This document shows positions 55,774 to 64,000 of a stretch of DNA of 64,000 nucleotides, piece after piece. The notes beneath the pieces are model-generated. The model saw only the letters and a list, made by a program, of their open reading frames with translations, was not told where the DNA came from and ran no database searches. Origin of the DNA: Rosistilla carotiformis (GTDB lineage: Bacteria > Planctomycetota > Planctomycetia > Pirellulales > Pirellulaceae); assembly GCF_007753095.1 (NCBI RefSeq), contig NZ_CP036348.1, positions 1 to 64,000 of the forward strand. Direction: 5' to 3'. The translations under genes were made by a program, and so were the position numbers. How positions within the stretch are numbered: position 1 is the stretch's first letter; every line of letters begins with the position of its first letter.

Positions 55774-57044
55774 ATACCATCAGATATATCTGACGTGCGA
55801 ATGGTCTTCCAATCAAGAATCGGGCGAACGATGCCTTGCCAATTAAGTGGCGCGTCCTTCCGTGGCTCTCGGTCCGCCATCCGAAATGCAATGATGTCTT
55901 CCAGGCGTTCACGCGACCGAAACGGAGGTTCGCCCATCACCACGGTAACACTATAACTACCTTGATTAAGAAGCATCGCTGGAATCGTACAAACGCATTC
56001 GTAAACCCCTTGCGGTAGCTCATGGTCATAAAACAAATCGGGCTCGATCGACATTCCTGGCGCGTTCGCGCTGGTCAGCACCAAATTACCACTATCGTCC
56101 TTAAGCCATATCCCAAAGTAAATTCGCTTTCCCACGCAGCCGGATTGATAACGAACACAGATGTCAATTGGTAGTTCACAATCAAAATCGCCTTCGATGT
56201 CACCCGCCTGCCGACAGGATGTCTCGATTACAACTGGCCACTCCGAAGGCGAATTAGCTCTTGGATTCTCCCACAAATGATTTGAATGTTCGCGTGAGGA
56301 TCGATACCTTTGCAACACGTCAAGCGTTGTACCGGACGCGGCAAGCCCCCCGCCAGCGAGTAGGCATGCGGATGTGCAAAGCTGTGAAACTGCTAACAAA
56401 TTATGGCTAACAAACAGCACGGTCCTACCGCCAGCGGCAACCTCCTGCATTTTCCCAAGGCATTTCTTCTGAAACTCCGCGTCTCCTACAGCCAAAACCT
56501 CGTCGATTATCAAGATTTCTGGATTCAGATGAGCGGCGACGGCGAATGCAAGCCGCACGTACATGCCGCTCGAGTAACGCTTTACAGGCGTATCAAGGAA
56601 TTTATCAACGCCGGCAAACTCCACGATTGCATCAAACTCCTTTTTGATTTCTGAACGCCCCATACCAAGTATAGCACCGTTCAGGAATATGTTTTCGCGC
56701 CCACTCAACTCGGGGTGAAACCCGGTTCCCACTTCTAACAATGCACCAACTCGGCCATGCAATTCGATTCGCCCGGCTGTCGGCTCCGTTATTCGACTCA
56801 ATACCTTTAACAAAGTCGACTTCCCAGCTCCGTTTCGACCAATGATACCGACCACTTCGCCACGCTTAATCTCAAGGTCTATATTTTTGAGACTCCAGAA
56901 GTCCTCCGACGTTCCACGCTGAAGCGGATGCTTCAATCGATATAAAAAGGCCTCGCGAAGATTGCGATTGTTGCCACCTGACTGACTATTTAACCGATAG
57001 CTCTTTGACAGACCCTCGATGCGGATTGCTATGTCCGATGACAT
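55770..57044 (-). CDS. wzt: Polysaccharide ABC exporter ATPase Wzt, copy 1
   Basis: ATPase of a polysaccharide exporter, 424 residues. The N-terminal nucleotide-binding domain has Walker A GRNGAGKS (69-76), the Wzt/TagH-type motif YSSGMYVRLAFA and Walker B ILIIDEVLAVGD. A C-terminal beta domain (about 275-424, e.g. RIYFGIWLKDDSGNLV) corresponds to the carbohydrate-binding Wzt-C domain that reads the chain end. ATG 57044 follows GGAAAGGA. A second Wzt lies 1.6 kb away. Confidence 0.92.
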   Translation of the reverse strand: MSSDIAIRIEGLSKSYRLNSQSGGNNRNLREAFLYRLKHPLQRGTSEDFWSLKNIDLEIKRGEVVGIIGRNGAGKSTLLKVLSRITEPTAGRIELHGRVGALLEVGTGFHPELSGRENIFLNGAILGMGRSEIKKEFDAIVEFAGVDKFLDTPVKRYSSGMYVRLAFAVAAHLNPEILIIDEVLAVGDAEFQKKCLGKMQEVAAGGRTVLFVSHNLLAVSQLCTSACLLAGGGLAASGTTLDVLQRYRSSREHSNHLWENPRANSPSEWPVVIETSCRQAGDIEGDFDCELPIDICVRYQSGCVGKRIYFGIWLKDDSGNLVLTSANAPGMSIEPDLFYDHELPQGVYECVCTIPAMLLNQGSYSVTVVMGEPPFRSRERLEDIIAFRMADREPRKDAPLNWQGIVRPILDWKTIRTSDISDGI

Positions 57045-57161
57045 CCGAATTCCTTTCCACTGCCCGACAAAGAACAATGTTTGCAATTTGATAAGTATCG
57101 AGAGCAATACACAATCAAATTGCACCAACCTGCCACAGCCTTTCGGCAGCAACAGCTTACT

Positions 57162-58187
57162 CTAGAGGTCATTCGGAGTCCCATAGATATTCGGGTTAAT
57201 GAACTTTCCATACCACCACAGGATAAACTTGCTTGATCGCATGTTGGCTAACTCAGAACTCACCGTGTTGCACTGATGCAAGATTCCTTCGTGGACCATT
57301 TGGCGGATATCATTTTTGGTGCCACCATGTTTGCAAAGGTCGCCGAGTTTGGAGTTGCAGTATCTATCTCGTTGTCGAGAAAAGATTTCATTGAATTCTT
57401 TCTCCGCACTCGGAGTGTCGGGCTTTTCCCGGGGACTGGATAACTTCGCAAGATACTTTTTCATCAATGCAAAGTCGAGCAATCCGGATCTGCAAAGCTC
57501 TTCTATCGCTGATGCGGGATGGGCAAGTATTTCATCATAGTAGAACGTAAACTTTGCAAATCGCTCTGCTTCCGCTTGATGAAATAACCACATGCGAGAA
57601 AACGCTTCACGAATGTCGAATTCGGACACATCAGCGAAGACCGCAGGCGCCTCCGCGAGCAGCATGCTCAACTCGGTTAACAAATAGAATGTGTCATAGC
57701 GGTAGCGGTTCCGCTCATCGCTCGGAACATTCCGCCGGATTGAACTGAACTGATCATGCGGGGAACGGTGCAATGAAACGATTGTGGCTTCCGGGAAATT
57801 TCTTGAAAGCCAATTCATTCGAAAGCAACAACGATTGAACTGAATCACCACCTTTGAGGTTGGTGCTCGTTCAATCAGCTTGGAGATATAGTGTCGCAAG
57901 GCATCGAACTGGTCGTCTTCAGTTAGCCAGAAATTGGATAGCGCAAGGTCTGGTGACCATCCTAGCAATTTCGGCGATGTCTTTCCTAATCGAAAGAACT
58001 GAAAGTAATCTGTTACGTGTTTGTGGGAAGATTCAACACTTGGTGGCCTATTGACACGGCGATCCAGGTCTGGGTGCAATGGCTCATAGATGGCCGTCGT
58101 GTTTTCGTCCAAATCACAAAGAGACCAGAGGAATGTTGATCCCGTCCGGTAGCCTGCACAGATGAAATATACTTGAAGCGAACTCAC
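57162..58187 (-). CDS. Sulfotransferase
   Basis: Predicted PAPS-dependent sulfotransferase of 341 residues with the loop CAGYRTGSTFLWSL near the N-terminus and the 3'-phosphate motif VSLHRSPHDQFSSIRR near the middle. Its motifs resemble Stf0-type trehalose sulfotransferases more than the other sulfotransferase of the cluster. GTG 58187 is the start. It sits between the two wzt genes, supporting a sulfated polymer. Confidence 0.78.
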   Translation of the reverse strand: MSSLQVYFICAGYRTGSTFLWSLCDLDENTTAIYEPLHPDLDRRVNRPPSVESSHKHVTDYFQFFRLGKTSPKLLGWSPDLALSNFWLTEDDQFDALRHYISKLIERAPTSKVVIQFNRCCFRMNWLSRNFPEATIVSLHRSPHDQFSSIRRNVPSDERNRYRYDTFYLLTELSMLLAEAPAVFADVSEFDIREAFSRMWLFHQAEAERFAKFTFYYDEILAHPASAIEELCRSGLLDFALMKKYLAKLSSPREKPDTPSAEKEFNEIFSRQRDRYCNSKLGDLCKHGGTKNDIRQMVHEGILHQCNTVSSELANMRSSKFILWWYGKFINPNIYGTPNDL

Positions 58188-58200
58188 AACTCGCGTCCCG

Positions 58201-58647
58201 TTAATCTATTGACCTGATTTTTCTGGCGGGGATACCAGCGACAATCGTTCTTCTTGGCACATCTTTTGTGACAACGCTACCGGCGGCGATAACAGAGTCT
58301 TCGCCCACGACACATGGCCCCAGCACAATGGCTCGACTTCCGATCCAGACCCCATTTTCGATAACAATATCCCGGCCTGATGTCGGAAACTCACGTCCTC
58401 GCTTTTCTCCAAATTGCGAGTAGTCGTGCGATCCCGTAATCAACGCCGCATCCTTACCGAAAAATACGTGGTCGCGGATCACGATGTTCCCGGAATTCGT
58501 ATTGGCAAGGAAGTTATTGGAAACGGCCTTATCGGACACCTGCAATCGATTGACGGGACCAATGATTCGGGGCTCGTTATTAAGAATATCAAGAACAAAC
58601 GGACTGAGCCATTTTCGGATGCGTCGATAGATCCAGCTTCGGATCAA
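58201..58647 (-). CDS. Hexapeptide O-acetyltransferase
   Basis: A 148-residue left-handed beta-helix transferase: NIVIRDHVFFGKDAALITGSHD (active-site histidine), VIENGVWIGSRAIVLG, GEDSVIAAGSVVTKDVP and the ending RTIVAGIPARKI. It is short but complete for the WcaF-like group. The start is TTG 58647, which overlaps the stop of Wzt copy 2 (TTGA), the same unusual junction as after copy 1. Confidence 0.85.
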   Translation of the reverse strand: MIRSWIYRRIRKWLSPFVLDILNNEPRIIGPVNRLQVSDKAVSNNFLANTNSGNIVIRDHVFFGKDAALITGSHDYSQFGEKRGREFPTSGRDIVIENGVWIGSRAIVLGPCVVGEDSVIAAGSVVTKDVPRRTIVAGIPARKIRSID

Positions 58648-59885
58648 TTCGTTGAAACCCTATCGACGGAAATTTTTGTTGGCACAAAACCAAGAGGACC
58701 GCCGTTGTCGAGGTCGAAACGTGAGGCGTGATTAAGGGAACTGTTCAGAATTACAATCCGCCTGCAACGCTCTTGCATGTCGTACAGTTTGACCTTCGGC
58801 ACGTGAAGCCAAGCCGATAGCTGGATGGTCTGGGGGAGTAGTGCTGGCAATTCAAAGTCTAATAATATCTGGTATCGCCCCGGATATTGGCCACACACGT
58901 CTAAAATCCCCGCCGGGGTCCTGATGGATCCGAGATACACCCCCGTGCTGAGTTCTAATCGAAGGCATAGTTCAAGATTCTCAGTTCCTTCACGTATTTC
59001 GATTTCAGTCAGTATACGAACCGGGGCGGCAACATCAATTACAGATGTTTCGCCCCCTTCCGGTGACAAAAACAAGAGTTGCGTAATCAATGCAGCTGCC
59101 GCGTTGTGGCTATAAGCTAAAGTATTCCTAAACTGCCCACGACTTGAATACTGTTGGATTGCTTGTTCCGGACTTGAGTCGTAGCTGACACTGCCTCCTT
59201 CAAGTAGCACTGCTCGTGTGCAGAGCGATTTTACTGCATTTAGGTCATGGCTTACAAAAAGCACGGTGCTGCCATTACTTGAAACTTCCTCCATCTTGCG
59301 GAGACATCGCGTTTGGAACTCTGCATCGCCAACTGCCAAGACCTCATCGATGATAAGAATGTCCGGATTCACATGTGCGGCAATTGCGAAGGCGAGTCGG
59401 ACATACATACCGCTTGAATAGCGTTTTACGGGCGTGTCCAAGAATTTTTCCACGCCTGCAAAGTCCACAATCGCATCGAATTGTTTCGATATTTGAAATC
59501 GAGACATGCCAAGGATCGCACCATTGAGGTAGATATTTTCCCGCCCAGTCAGCTCGGGATGAAATCCAGTTCCAACCTCTAGTAGCGATCCAACACGTCC
59601 GAAGAGTTCTATCCTACCTGTTGTCGGTTCGGTGATCCGGCTGAGAACCTTGAGCAGAGTGCTCTTGCCCGCCCCATTGCATCCGATAACGCCGACGATT
59701 TCACCCTTTTTGATTCCAAGCTCGATGCCCTTTAACGCCCAGAATTCCTCGGTTGCGACGCGTTGAAGTGGCTTTCGCAACATGCTAACGAACGCCTCTG
59801 ACAAATTGGTTGCCCGATCCCTGGATTCATGTCGAATCGAATAGGACTTTGAGAGGTCGGAGATGCGGATTGCGGTATCAGGCAT
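58644..59885 (-). CDS. wzt: Polysaccharide ABC exporter ATPase Wzt, copy 2
   Basis: Paralogue of the Wzt at 55770, 413 residues. Walker A GCNGAGKS (68-75) has Cys where copy 1 has Arg. Signature YSSGMYVRLAFA and Walker B ILIIDEVLAVGD are nearly identical, while the C-terminal domains (from about residue 270) differ strongly. The ATP-binding halves probably pair with the one Wzm permease. Starts at ATG 59885. Confidence 0.92.
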   Translation of the reverse strand: MPDTAIRISDLSKSYSIRHESRDRATNLSEAFVSMLRKPLQRVATEEFWALKGIELGIKKGEIVGVIGCNGAGKSTLLKVLSRITEPTTGRIELFGRVGSLLEVGTGFHPELTGRENIYLNGAILGMSRFQISKQFDAIVDFAGVEKFLDTPVKRYSSGMYVRLAFAIAAHVNPDILIIDEVLAVGDAEFQTRCLRKMEEVSSNGSTVLFVSHDLNAVKSLCTRAVLLEGGSVSYDSSPEQAIQQYSSRGQFRNTLAYSHNAAAALITQLLFLSPEGGETSVIDVAAPVRILTEIEIREGTENLELCLRLELSTGVYLGSIRTPAGILDVCGQYPGRYQILLDFELPALLPQTIQLSAWLHVPKVKLYDMQERCRRIVILNSSLNHASRFDLDNGGPLGFVPTKISVDRVSTN

Positions 59886-60034
59886 GAAATAGGACAGGAT
59901 TCAGGCGTCAGCTGACAGCAGTAGGAAGGACAGGCGGTGAGATTTGCCTGGCGACGGAAACAGTAATGGCAAGGGAATCATAGAGCTGGACACACGAGTC
60001 AAAAGCCATCATTCGAACGCGATGGCCATTTAAT

Positions 60035-60943
60035 CTAAATCACATCCGCAAACCCACGTTCGGATCGGCGGAAGGCGAAGGCACCGACGATGAACGTGAC
60101 GACTGCAACGGCAATGCTGTACGTCATCCAGATGGGACTGAGGGTTCCCTCACCGAGCAGCGTCCAACGAAAGAATTCGATTAGACTTGCCAACGGATTG
60201 AGCATGTACGCCGTCTGGTATTCGACGGGCACCTTTTCGTTGATCGCGGCCAGACTGTAACCGACGGGGCTGGCGTATAACAGGAATTGCACCGCCACGG
60301 GGATCACAAAGCGCAAGTCACGATACCGGACCATGATGCTGCTGCACCAAAACCCAATTCCCAACGCGAACATCAATAACAACATTGAGGCGATGGGCAT
60401 TAGCAGGATCTGTGGCCCTGGGTTGATGCTATAGATTAGTAGAATCGCTAGCATCAGGATCAGACTAACACCAAAGTTTACCATCGGTTGAAAGGCACTC
60501 GAAAGCGGCAGGATCAATCGAGGAAAGTAGATCTTGGAGACCAAGTGTGAATTGGTCACCATCACCATGCTGGCGCCGTTGAGGGTTGCACTGAACAAGG
60601 TCCAACCGAGCATGCCGGCAAAGCTAAAAGCAAAGTACGGTAGCTTACCCGAGGGCATGTCGGCGAGCATCCCGAAAACAAACGTGAAGATGCCGGCACC
60701 GATCAACGGTTGCATCACAACCCAGGCCACGCCGAGCAGCGTTTGTTTGTAGATAAGCTTGACGTCCCGCATCCCCAGCGTGAAAAGCAGGTCGCGAAAC
60801 TCCCACACCTCAGCCAACCGAAGCGAGCGAAAACCCTTGACCGGTTCGATTACCAAGTGGGGTTTTGGTGCTTCGCTTGTCTTCGGAGAGGTGCTCTCAG
60901 CACCCGGGACTATTTCAGAGGTTGCCACGATATCGCTTTGCAC
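60035..60943 (-). CDS. wzm: Polysaccharide ABC exporter permease Wzm
   Basis: ABC-2-type permease of 302 residues with six membrane helices. Family motifs are RDVKLIYKQTLLGVAWVVMQPLI near the N-terminus and the C-terminal NPLASLIEFFRWTLLG. It moves the finished lipid-linked polysaccharide across the inner membrane with Wzt. GTG 60943 is the start. It is the only permease seen for two ATPases. Confidence 0.9.
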   Translation of the reverse strand: MQSDIVATSEIVPGAESTSPKTSEAPKPHLVIEPVKGFRSLRLAEVWEFRDLLFTLGMRDVKLIYKQTLLGVAWVVMQPLIGAGIFTFVFGMLADMPSGKLPYFAFSFAGMLGWTLFSATLNGASMVMVTNSHLVSKIYFPRLILPLSSAFQPMVNFGVSLILMLAILLIYSINPGPQILLMPIASMLLLMFALGIGFWCSSIMVRYRDLRFVIPVAVQFLLYASPVGYSLAAINEKVPVEYQTAYMLNPLASLIEFFRWTLLGEGTLSPIWMTYSIAVAVVTFIVGAFAFRRSERGFADVI

Positions 60944-61037
60944 TTTTGATTCAGTTATTCAATTGGTTGCGAAATGAAAGATTCCAAATCGTGTCGATCG
61001 CGAAGGGTCAACCGACCGAATCCTCGCAAGCTGCTGA

Positions 61038-62156
61038 TCACGAAGCGTGAACGACAAACGCTTTGGCGAATGTATCCGAAATTGCCTTGGAGGTTCTTGC
61101 CTCATTCCACTTCAGGCTTCGGCACTCGAATCCACTTCCGAGCTTGGCGGGCACAGATCGCAATGCGGTTGTCAATTCGACAAACTCACGGTAAACCGCA
61201 CCGACCGCGACTGGAGTACTGACTTGCGAACGAGCCACAGGATAGTCGTTCACAATTACATAGGCACCCGCGCTGAGCGCATCCTGCACGACGCCGCTCG
61301 ATCGATACCAATAATGATCTTTTCGCAAATTCACAACCAGCACATCCAGCGATTCGATGAATCGAAGGTAATCGTCGTAGTGCGTGGTGTCGACGAATTT
61401 GATCTCGCAAGGCAAATTCTCACGAAAGCCTTGACGATCGGGAAACCCCGCCACTAATTCCATGGGCGTTTCCGATTGCTTCGCGCCCATGATGACGGCT
61501 GACAGAAATGCGGGATCAAGCGTCCCTTTCTGCGGCCGAATGGTTCCTCCCAAGCCAACCCGCAGGCTCATTTTATTCGATCGACAGCTTTGCCTAGAGC
61601 CCGGTAGAAAGGAGGTGCTTCTTGGCATCGGGAGGACGATTTTTCGAGTTCCATTGAACCGAAGCGACGGTCGGATGCAATCGTCGTCGCATTCCAGCAG
61701 CACGACCTTCGTATCGCTCCATGCTATCAGCTGGCGAAATAGCTTAAGCGAAAGGTTTCGGAAATAGCTCGTGCTGGCGAGTTGTTGGTGAAACATCGAT
61801 AAGTAGAGCAGCGTGCTGCGACGCGACAACGGTGACAACATCAAAGCGATGATGGACCAACAGGTCGCGTCAAGAAACAGCACATACTGTGAGGTCGGCC
61901 GACGATTGGCCAATCTGACCATCTTTAAGTGACGGATCTGATGCGACAAAAAGCTGAATGATTTGCCCGGCAACGCGATTCTCATCCATCGCGGCAATGG
62001 ATCCGAAGCTGCGTCTATCGACTCCACGTGCAAGGACGTGAGGCCGTCGGTTGATTCGAATTCATAAAAAGCACGCAGCGTCTCATGTGATATCGGTCTC
62101 TGCGACCGAGAATCCTGCGAACGCGTTTCTACGGATGGATGAAGAGTCAGCGTCAT
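61038..62156 (-). CDS. Predicted GT-B glycosyltransferase
   Basis: A 372-residue protein without a clear family motif. The C-terminal half resembles a GT-B donor domain: VGLGGTIRPQKGTLDPAFL and SLDVLVVNLRKDHYWYRSSGVVQDALSAGAYVIV. No standard EGFG-type motif is present. Its place between wzm and gmd supports a role in the polymer. Starts at ATG 62156. Confidence 0.6.
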   Translation of the reverse strand: MTLTLHPSVETRSQDSRSQRPISHETLRAFYEFESTDGLTSLHVESIDAASDPLPRWMRIALPGKSFSFLSHQIRHLKMVRLANRRPTSQYVLFLDATCWSIIALMLSPLSRRSTLLYLSMFHQQLASTSYFRNLSLKLFRQLIAWSDTKVVLLECDDDCIRPSLRFNGTRKIVLPMPRSTSFLPGSRQSCRSNKMSLRVGLGGTIRPQKGTLDPAFLSAVIMGAKQSETPMELVAGFPDRQGFRENLPCEIKFVDTTHYDDYLRFIESLDVLVVNLRKDHYWYRSSGVVQDALSAGAYVIVNDYPVARSQVSTPVAVGAVYREFVELTTALRSVPAKLGSGFECRSLKWNEARTSKAISDTFAKAFVVHAS

Positions 62157-62257
62157 CTACCTGGTATCGGCCACCCATTGCCCGAACCGGGCCAAGCCCA
62201 CTCGAGTCATCGAGTGCATCGCGTTTGCTGGCACTCTATTCATTCGCTTCTAACTCG

Positions 62258-63376
62258 TTATTCAATGGCAACATTTACAGCGTGTCCGTGTCGCTTCAGC
62301 AACGCGTGTTTTCGGGCGATGTCTAAATCATTGGCAACCATTTCGGCGCACATCTCTTCTACAGTGATCTCGCACTGCCATCCCAACTTCTCTTTAGCTT
62401 TGGTCGGATCTCCCAACAACGTTTCCACTTCGGCCGGTCGAAAATATCTTGGGTCGACTCGGACAATTACGTCGCCAACCGAGGCAGCTGGGGCTTTGTG
62501 CGGGTCGATAACTTTGGAAACTGTGACGATTTCTTCCACACCCTGGCCACTAAATTCGACTTCCAGCCCCGCCTCGCGCGCCGACAATCGGACGAACTCG
62601 CGAACACTGATCTGTTTGCCGGTTGCGATCACAAAGTCCTCGGCTGTCTCTTGCTGCAACATCATCCATTGCATCCGCACGTAATCTTTGGCGTGCTCCC
62701 AGTCGCGAAGCGCGTCCATGTTCCCCAGGAACAGACATGGTTCTAAGCCTTGAGCAATGTTTGCAATTCCTCGCGTGATCTTTCGCGTTACAAACGTTTC
62801 ACCACGACGTGGAGATTCATGATTGAAAAGGATCCCGTTGCAGGCATACATCCCGTATGATTCGCGATAGTTGACAGTGATCCAATACGCGTACATCTTC
62901 GCGGCGGCGTAGGGTGATCGCGGGTAGAAGGGTGTTGTTTCGCGTTGCGGGATCTCTTGAACAAGCCCGAACAATTCCGACGTCGATGCTTGGTAAAAAC
63001 GGGTCTTCTTTTCCAGTCCAAGAAAACGGATTGCTTCGAGCAGTCGCAACGTTCCCAATCCGTCCACGTCGGCTGTGTATTCCGGCGATTCAAAAGAGAC
63101 GGCTACGTGTGATTGAGCCCCGAGATTGTAAACTTCGTCGGGCTGGACTGCGTTGATGATCCGCGTCAGGTTGGACGAATCGGTCAGGTCGCCATAGTGA
63201 AGTTTAAACTTGGCGCCGTCGACATGAGGGGACTGATAGATATGGTCGACCCGCTCGGCATTAAACGACGATGCACGCCGTTTGATCCCATGCACTTCGT
63301 AGCCTTTTTCGAGCAAGAGTTCGGCCAAATACGATCCGTCTTGTCCGGTGACTCCAGTAATTAGGGCAGTAGGCAT
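62258..63376 (-). CDS. gmd: GDP-mannose 4,6-dehydratase
   Basis: Converts GDP-mannose to GDP-4-keto-6-deoxymannose, the precursor of GDP-fucose, GDP-rhamnose and GDP-perosamine. The 372-residue SDR protein has the NADP-binding [11 protein letters not shown] (7-17), the catalytic STSELFG region (T132, E134) and YAAAK (Y156, K160), plus [21 protein letters not shown] 63376 is the start. No GDP-fucose synthase (wcaG/fcl) is seen in the window. Confidence 0.95.
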   Translation of the reverse strand: MPTALITGVTGQDGSYLAELLLEKGYEVHGIKRRASSFNAERVDHIYQSPHVDGAKFKLHYGDLTDSSNLTRIINAVQPDEVYNLGAQSHVAVSFESPEYTADVDGLGTLRLLEAIRFLGLEKKTRFYQASTSELFGLVQEIPQRETTPFYPRSPYAAAKMYAYWITVNYRESYGMYACNGILFNHESPRRGETFVTRKITRGIANIAQGLEPCLFLGNMDALRDWEHAKDYVRMQWMMLQQETAEDFVIATGKQISVREFVRLSAREAGLEVEFSGQGVEEIVTVSKVIDPHKAPAASVGDVIVRVDPRYFRPAEVETLLGDPTKAKEKLGWQCEITVEEMCAEMVANDLDIARKHALLKRHGHAVNVAIE

Positions 63377-63536
63377 AGCAATGATGTCGGCAGTTGGCGA
63401 TCAGCTTGAAACACTCCTGCAAGTCAGGATCGTTCGATGCTAACCGAATATTTTTTTGGGGGGGGATAATACGATGTTTTCGAAATCTGACCGGCGCGCG
63501 ACCCGACGTCGGTATGCTGTAACGATCTTCGGCTGC

Positions 63537-64000
63537 TCAGGGTCGCTCCGACGCGGATGCTTGCAACGAAGCAACATCATGCTTGACCATTTGAGCGACA
63601 AGTCCGGCCAAGTCGGTTTCGGCTTTCCATCCGAGCTGACGCTGGGCATGTCCCGGATCTCCCACCAGCCGCGAAACTTCGGCGGGTCGCATGAAACGGG
63701 GGTCGGCTTCGTAGTGGTCTTTCCAATTCAAGCCGACCGCTGCAAAAGCTGCCGATAGAAATTCTTCGACACTGTGGGCCACTCCCGTCGCCAGCACGTA
63801 GTCATCGGGCGTGTCGTGCTGCAGCATTCGCCACATCGCTTCGACATATTCCGGTGCAGAACCCCAGTCGCGGCGAGCGCCGAGGCTGCCCATTCGCAAC
63901 TTGTCCTGCCGGCCGACGGCGATCGCTGCGGCTGCACGCGTGATCTTGCGCGTCACAAACGATTCACCGCGGCGGGGAGATTCGTGGTTGTAACAAATCG
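63537..64000 (-). CDS. GDP-mannose 4,6-dehydratase paralogue, partial at window edge
   Basis: C-terminal 154 residues of a second GMD-like SDR enzyme, continuing beyond the window. The visible part includes [42 protein letters not shown] and RFMRPAEVSRLVGDP, clearly homologous to but diverged from the neighbouring gmd. It could be a true Gmd or a related GDP-sugar enzyme. Confidence 0.82.
   Translation of the reverse strand, partial: ICYNHESPRRGESFVTRKITRAAAAIAVGRQDKLRMGSLGARRDWGSAPEYVEAMWRMLQHDTPDDYVLATGVAHSVEEFLSAAFAAVGLNWKDHYEADPRFMRPAEVSRLVGDPGHAQRQLGWKAETDLAGLVAQMVKHDVASLQASASERP

Noticed and set aside
1-64000. CRISPR array, rRNA or tRNA genes
   Set aside because: I looked for regularly spaced repeats and for tRNA T-loop sequences in the gaps and found none; a tRNA covariance-model search was not possible.

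Overview
The window reads as chromosomal DNA of a planctomycete, most likely of the Pirellulaceae (Rhodopirellula/Rosistilla-like). This is inferred, not searched. The reasons are a short DnaA next to dnaN and a DciA-type helicase loader, a MoxR/DUF58/von Willebrand operon, secreted proteins typical of planctomycetes, many GTG and TTG starts, and spacers carrying hairpin repeats. Position 1 is the first base of dnaA, so the window may begin at the conventional chromosome start.

Bases 1-29,140 are mostly housekeeping genes on both strands. In order: dnaA, a candidate oriC, dnaN and dciA; lysA, folE and a 6-pyruvoyl-tetrahydropterin synthase; an unusual signal peptidase I with a small membrane protein; moxR, DUF58 and VWA genes; a nitrate/sulfonate-type ABC importer; a secreted beta-propeller protein and a secreted esterase; a doxX-marR-alkylsulfatase-like operon; alaS, an HtrA-like protease and recA; a 2Fe-2S ferredoxin; thpR; and a YheT-like hydrolase. 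Many neighbours overlap by 4 bp (ATGA or GTGA), which suggests translational coupling.

Bases 29,373-64,000 are a surface-polysaccharide island of about 35 kb with every gene on the minus strand. It holds a Wzc-like tyrosine kinase/chain-length protein, an O-antigen polymerase/ligase-like protein, about a dozen glycosyltransferases, several left-handed beta-helix acyltransferases, two sulfotransferases, a methyltransferase, two Wzt-type ATPases with one Wzm permease, and two GDP-mannose 4,6-dehydratases (the second cut by the window edge). The product is therefore probably a fucose- or GDP-6-deoxyhexose-containing, sulfated and acylated exopolysaccharide exported at least partly by an ABC transporter.

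The island shows wear and rearrangement: an IS3-family element with a broken orfA, an acetyltransferase remnant beside it, an acyltransferase gene with a stop and a frameshift, a four-helix-bundle gene flanked by degenerate repeats, and a palindrome cluster. The part around 44.6-50 kb looks more AT-rich than the rest. I found no CRISPR array, rRNA or tRNA. I saw no wholly new system. The most unusual items are the signal peptidase with a large insert, a glycosyltransferase that seems to start at ATT, and the paired Wzt ATPases.
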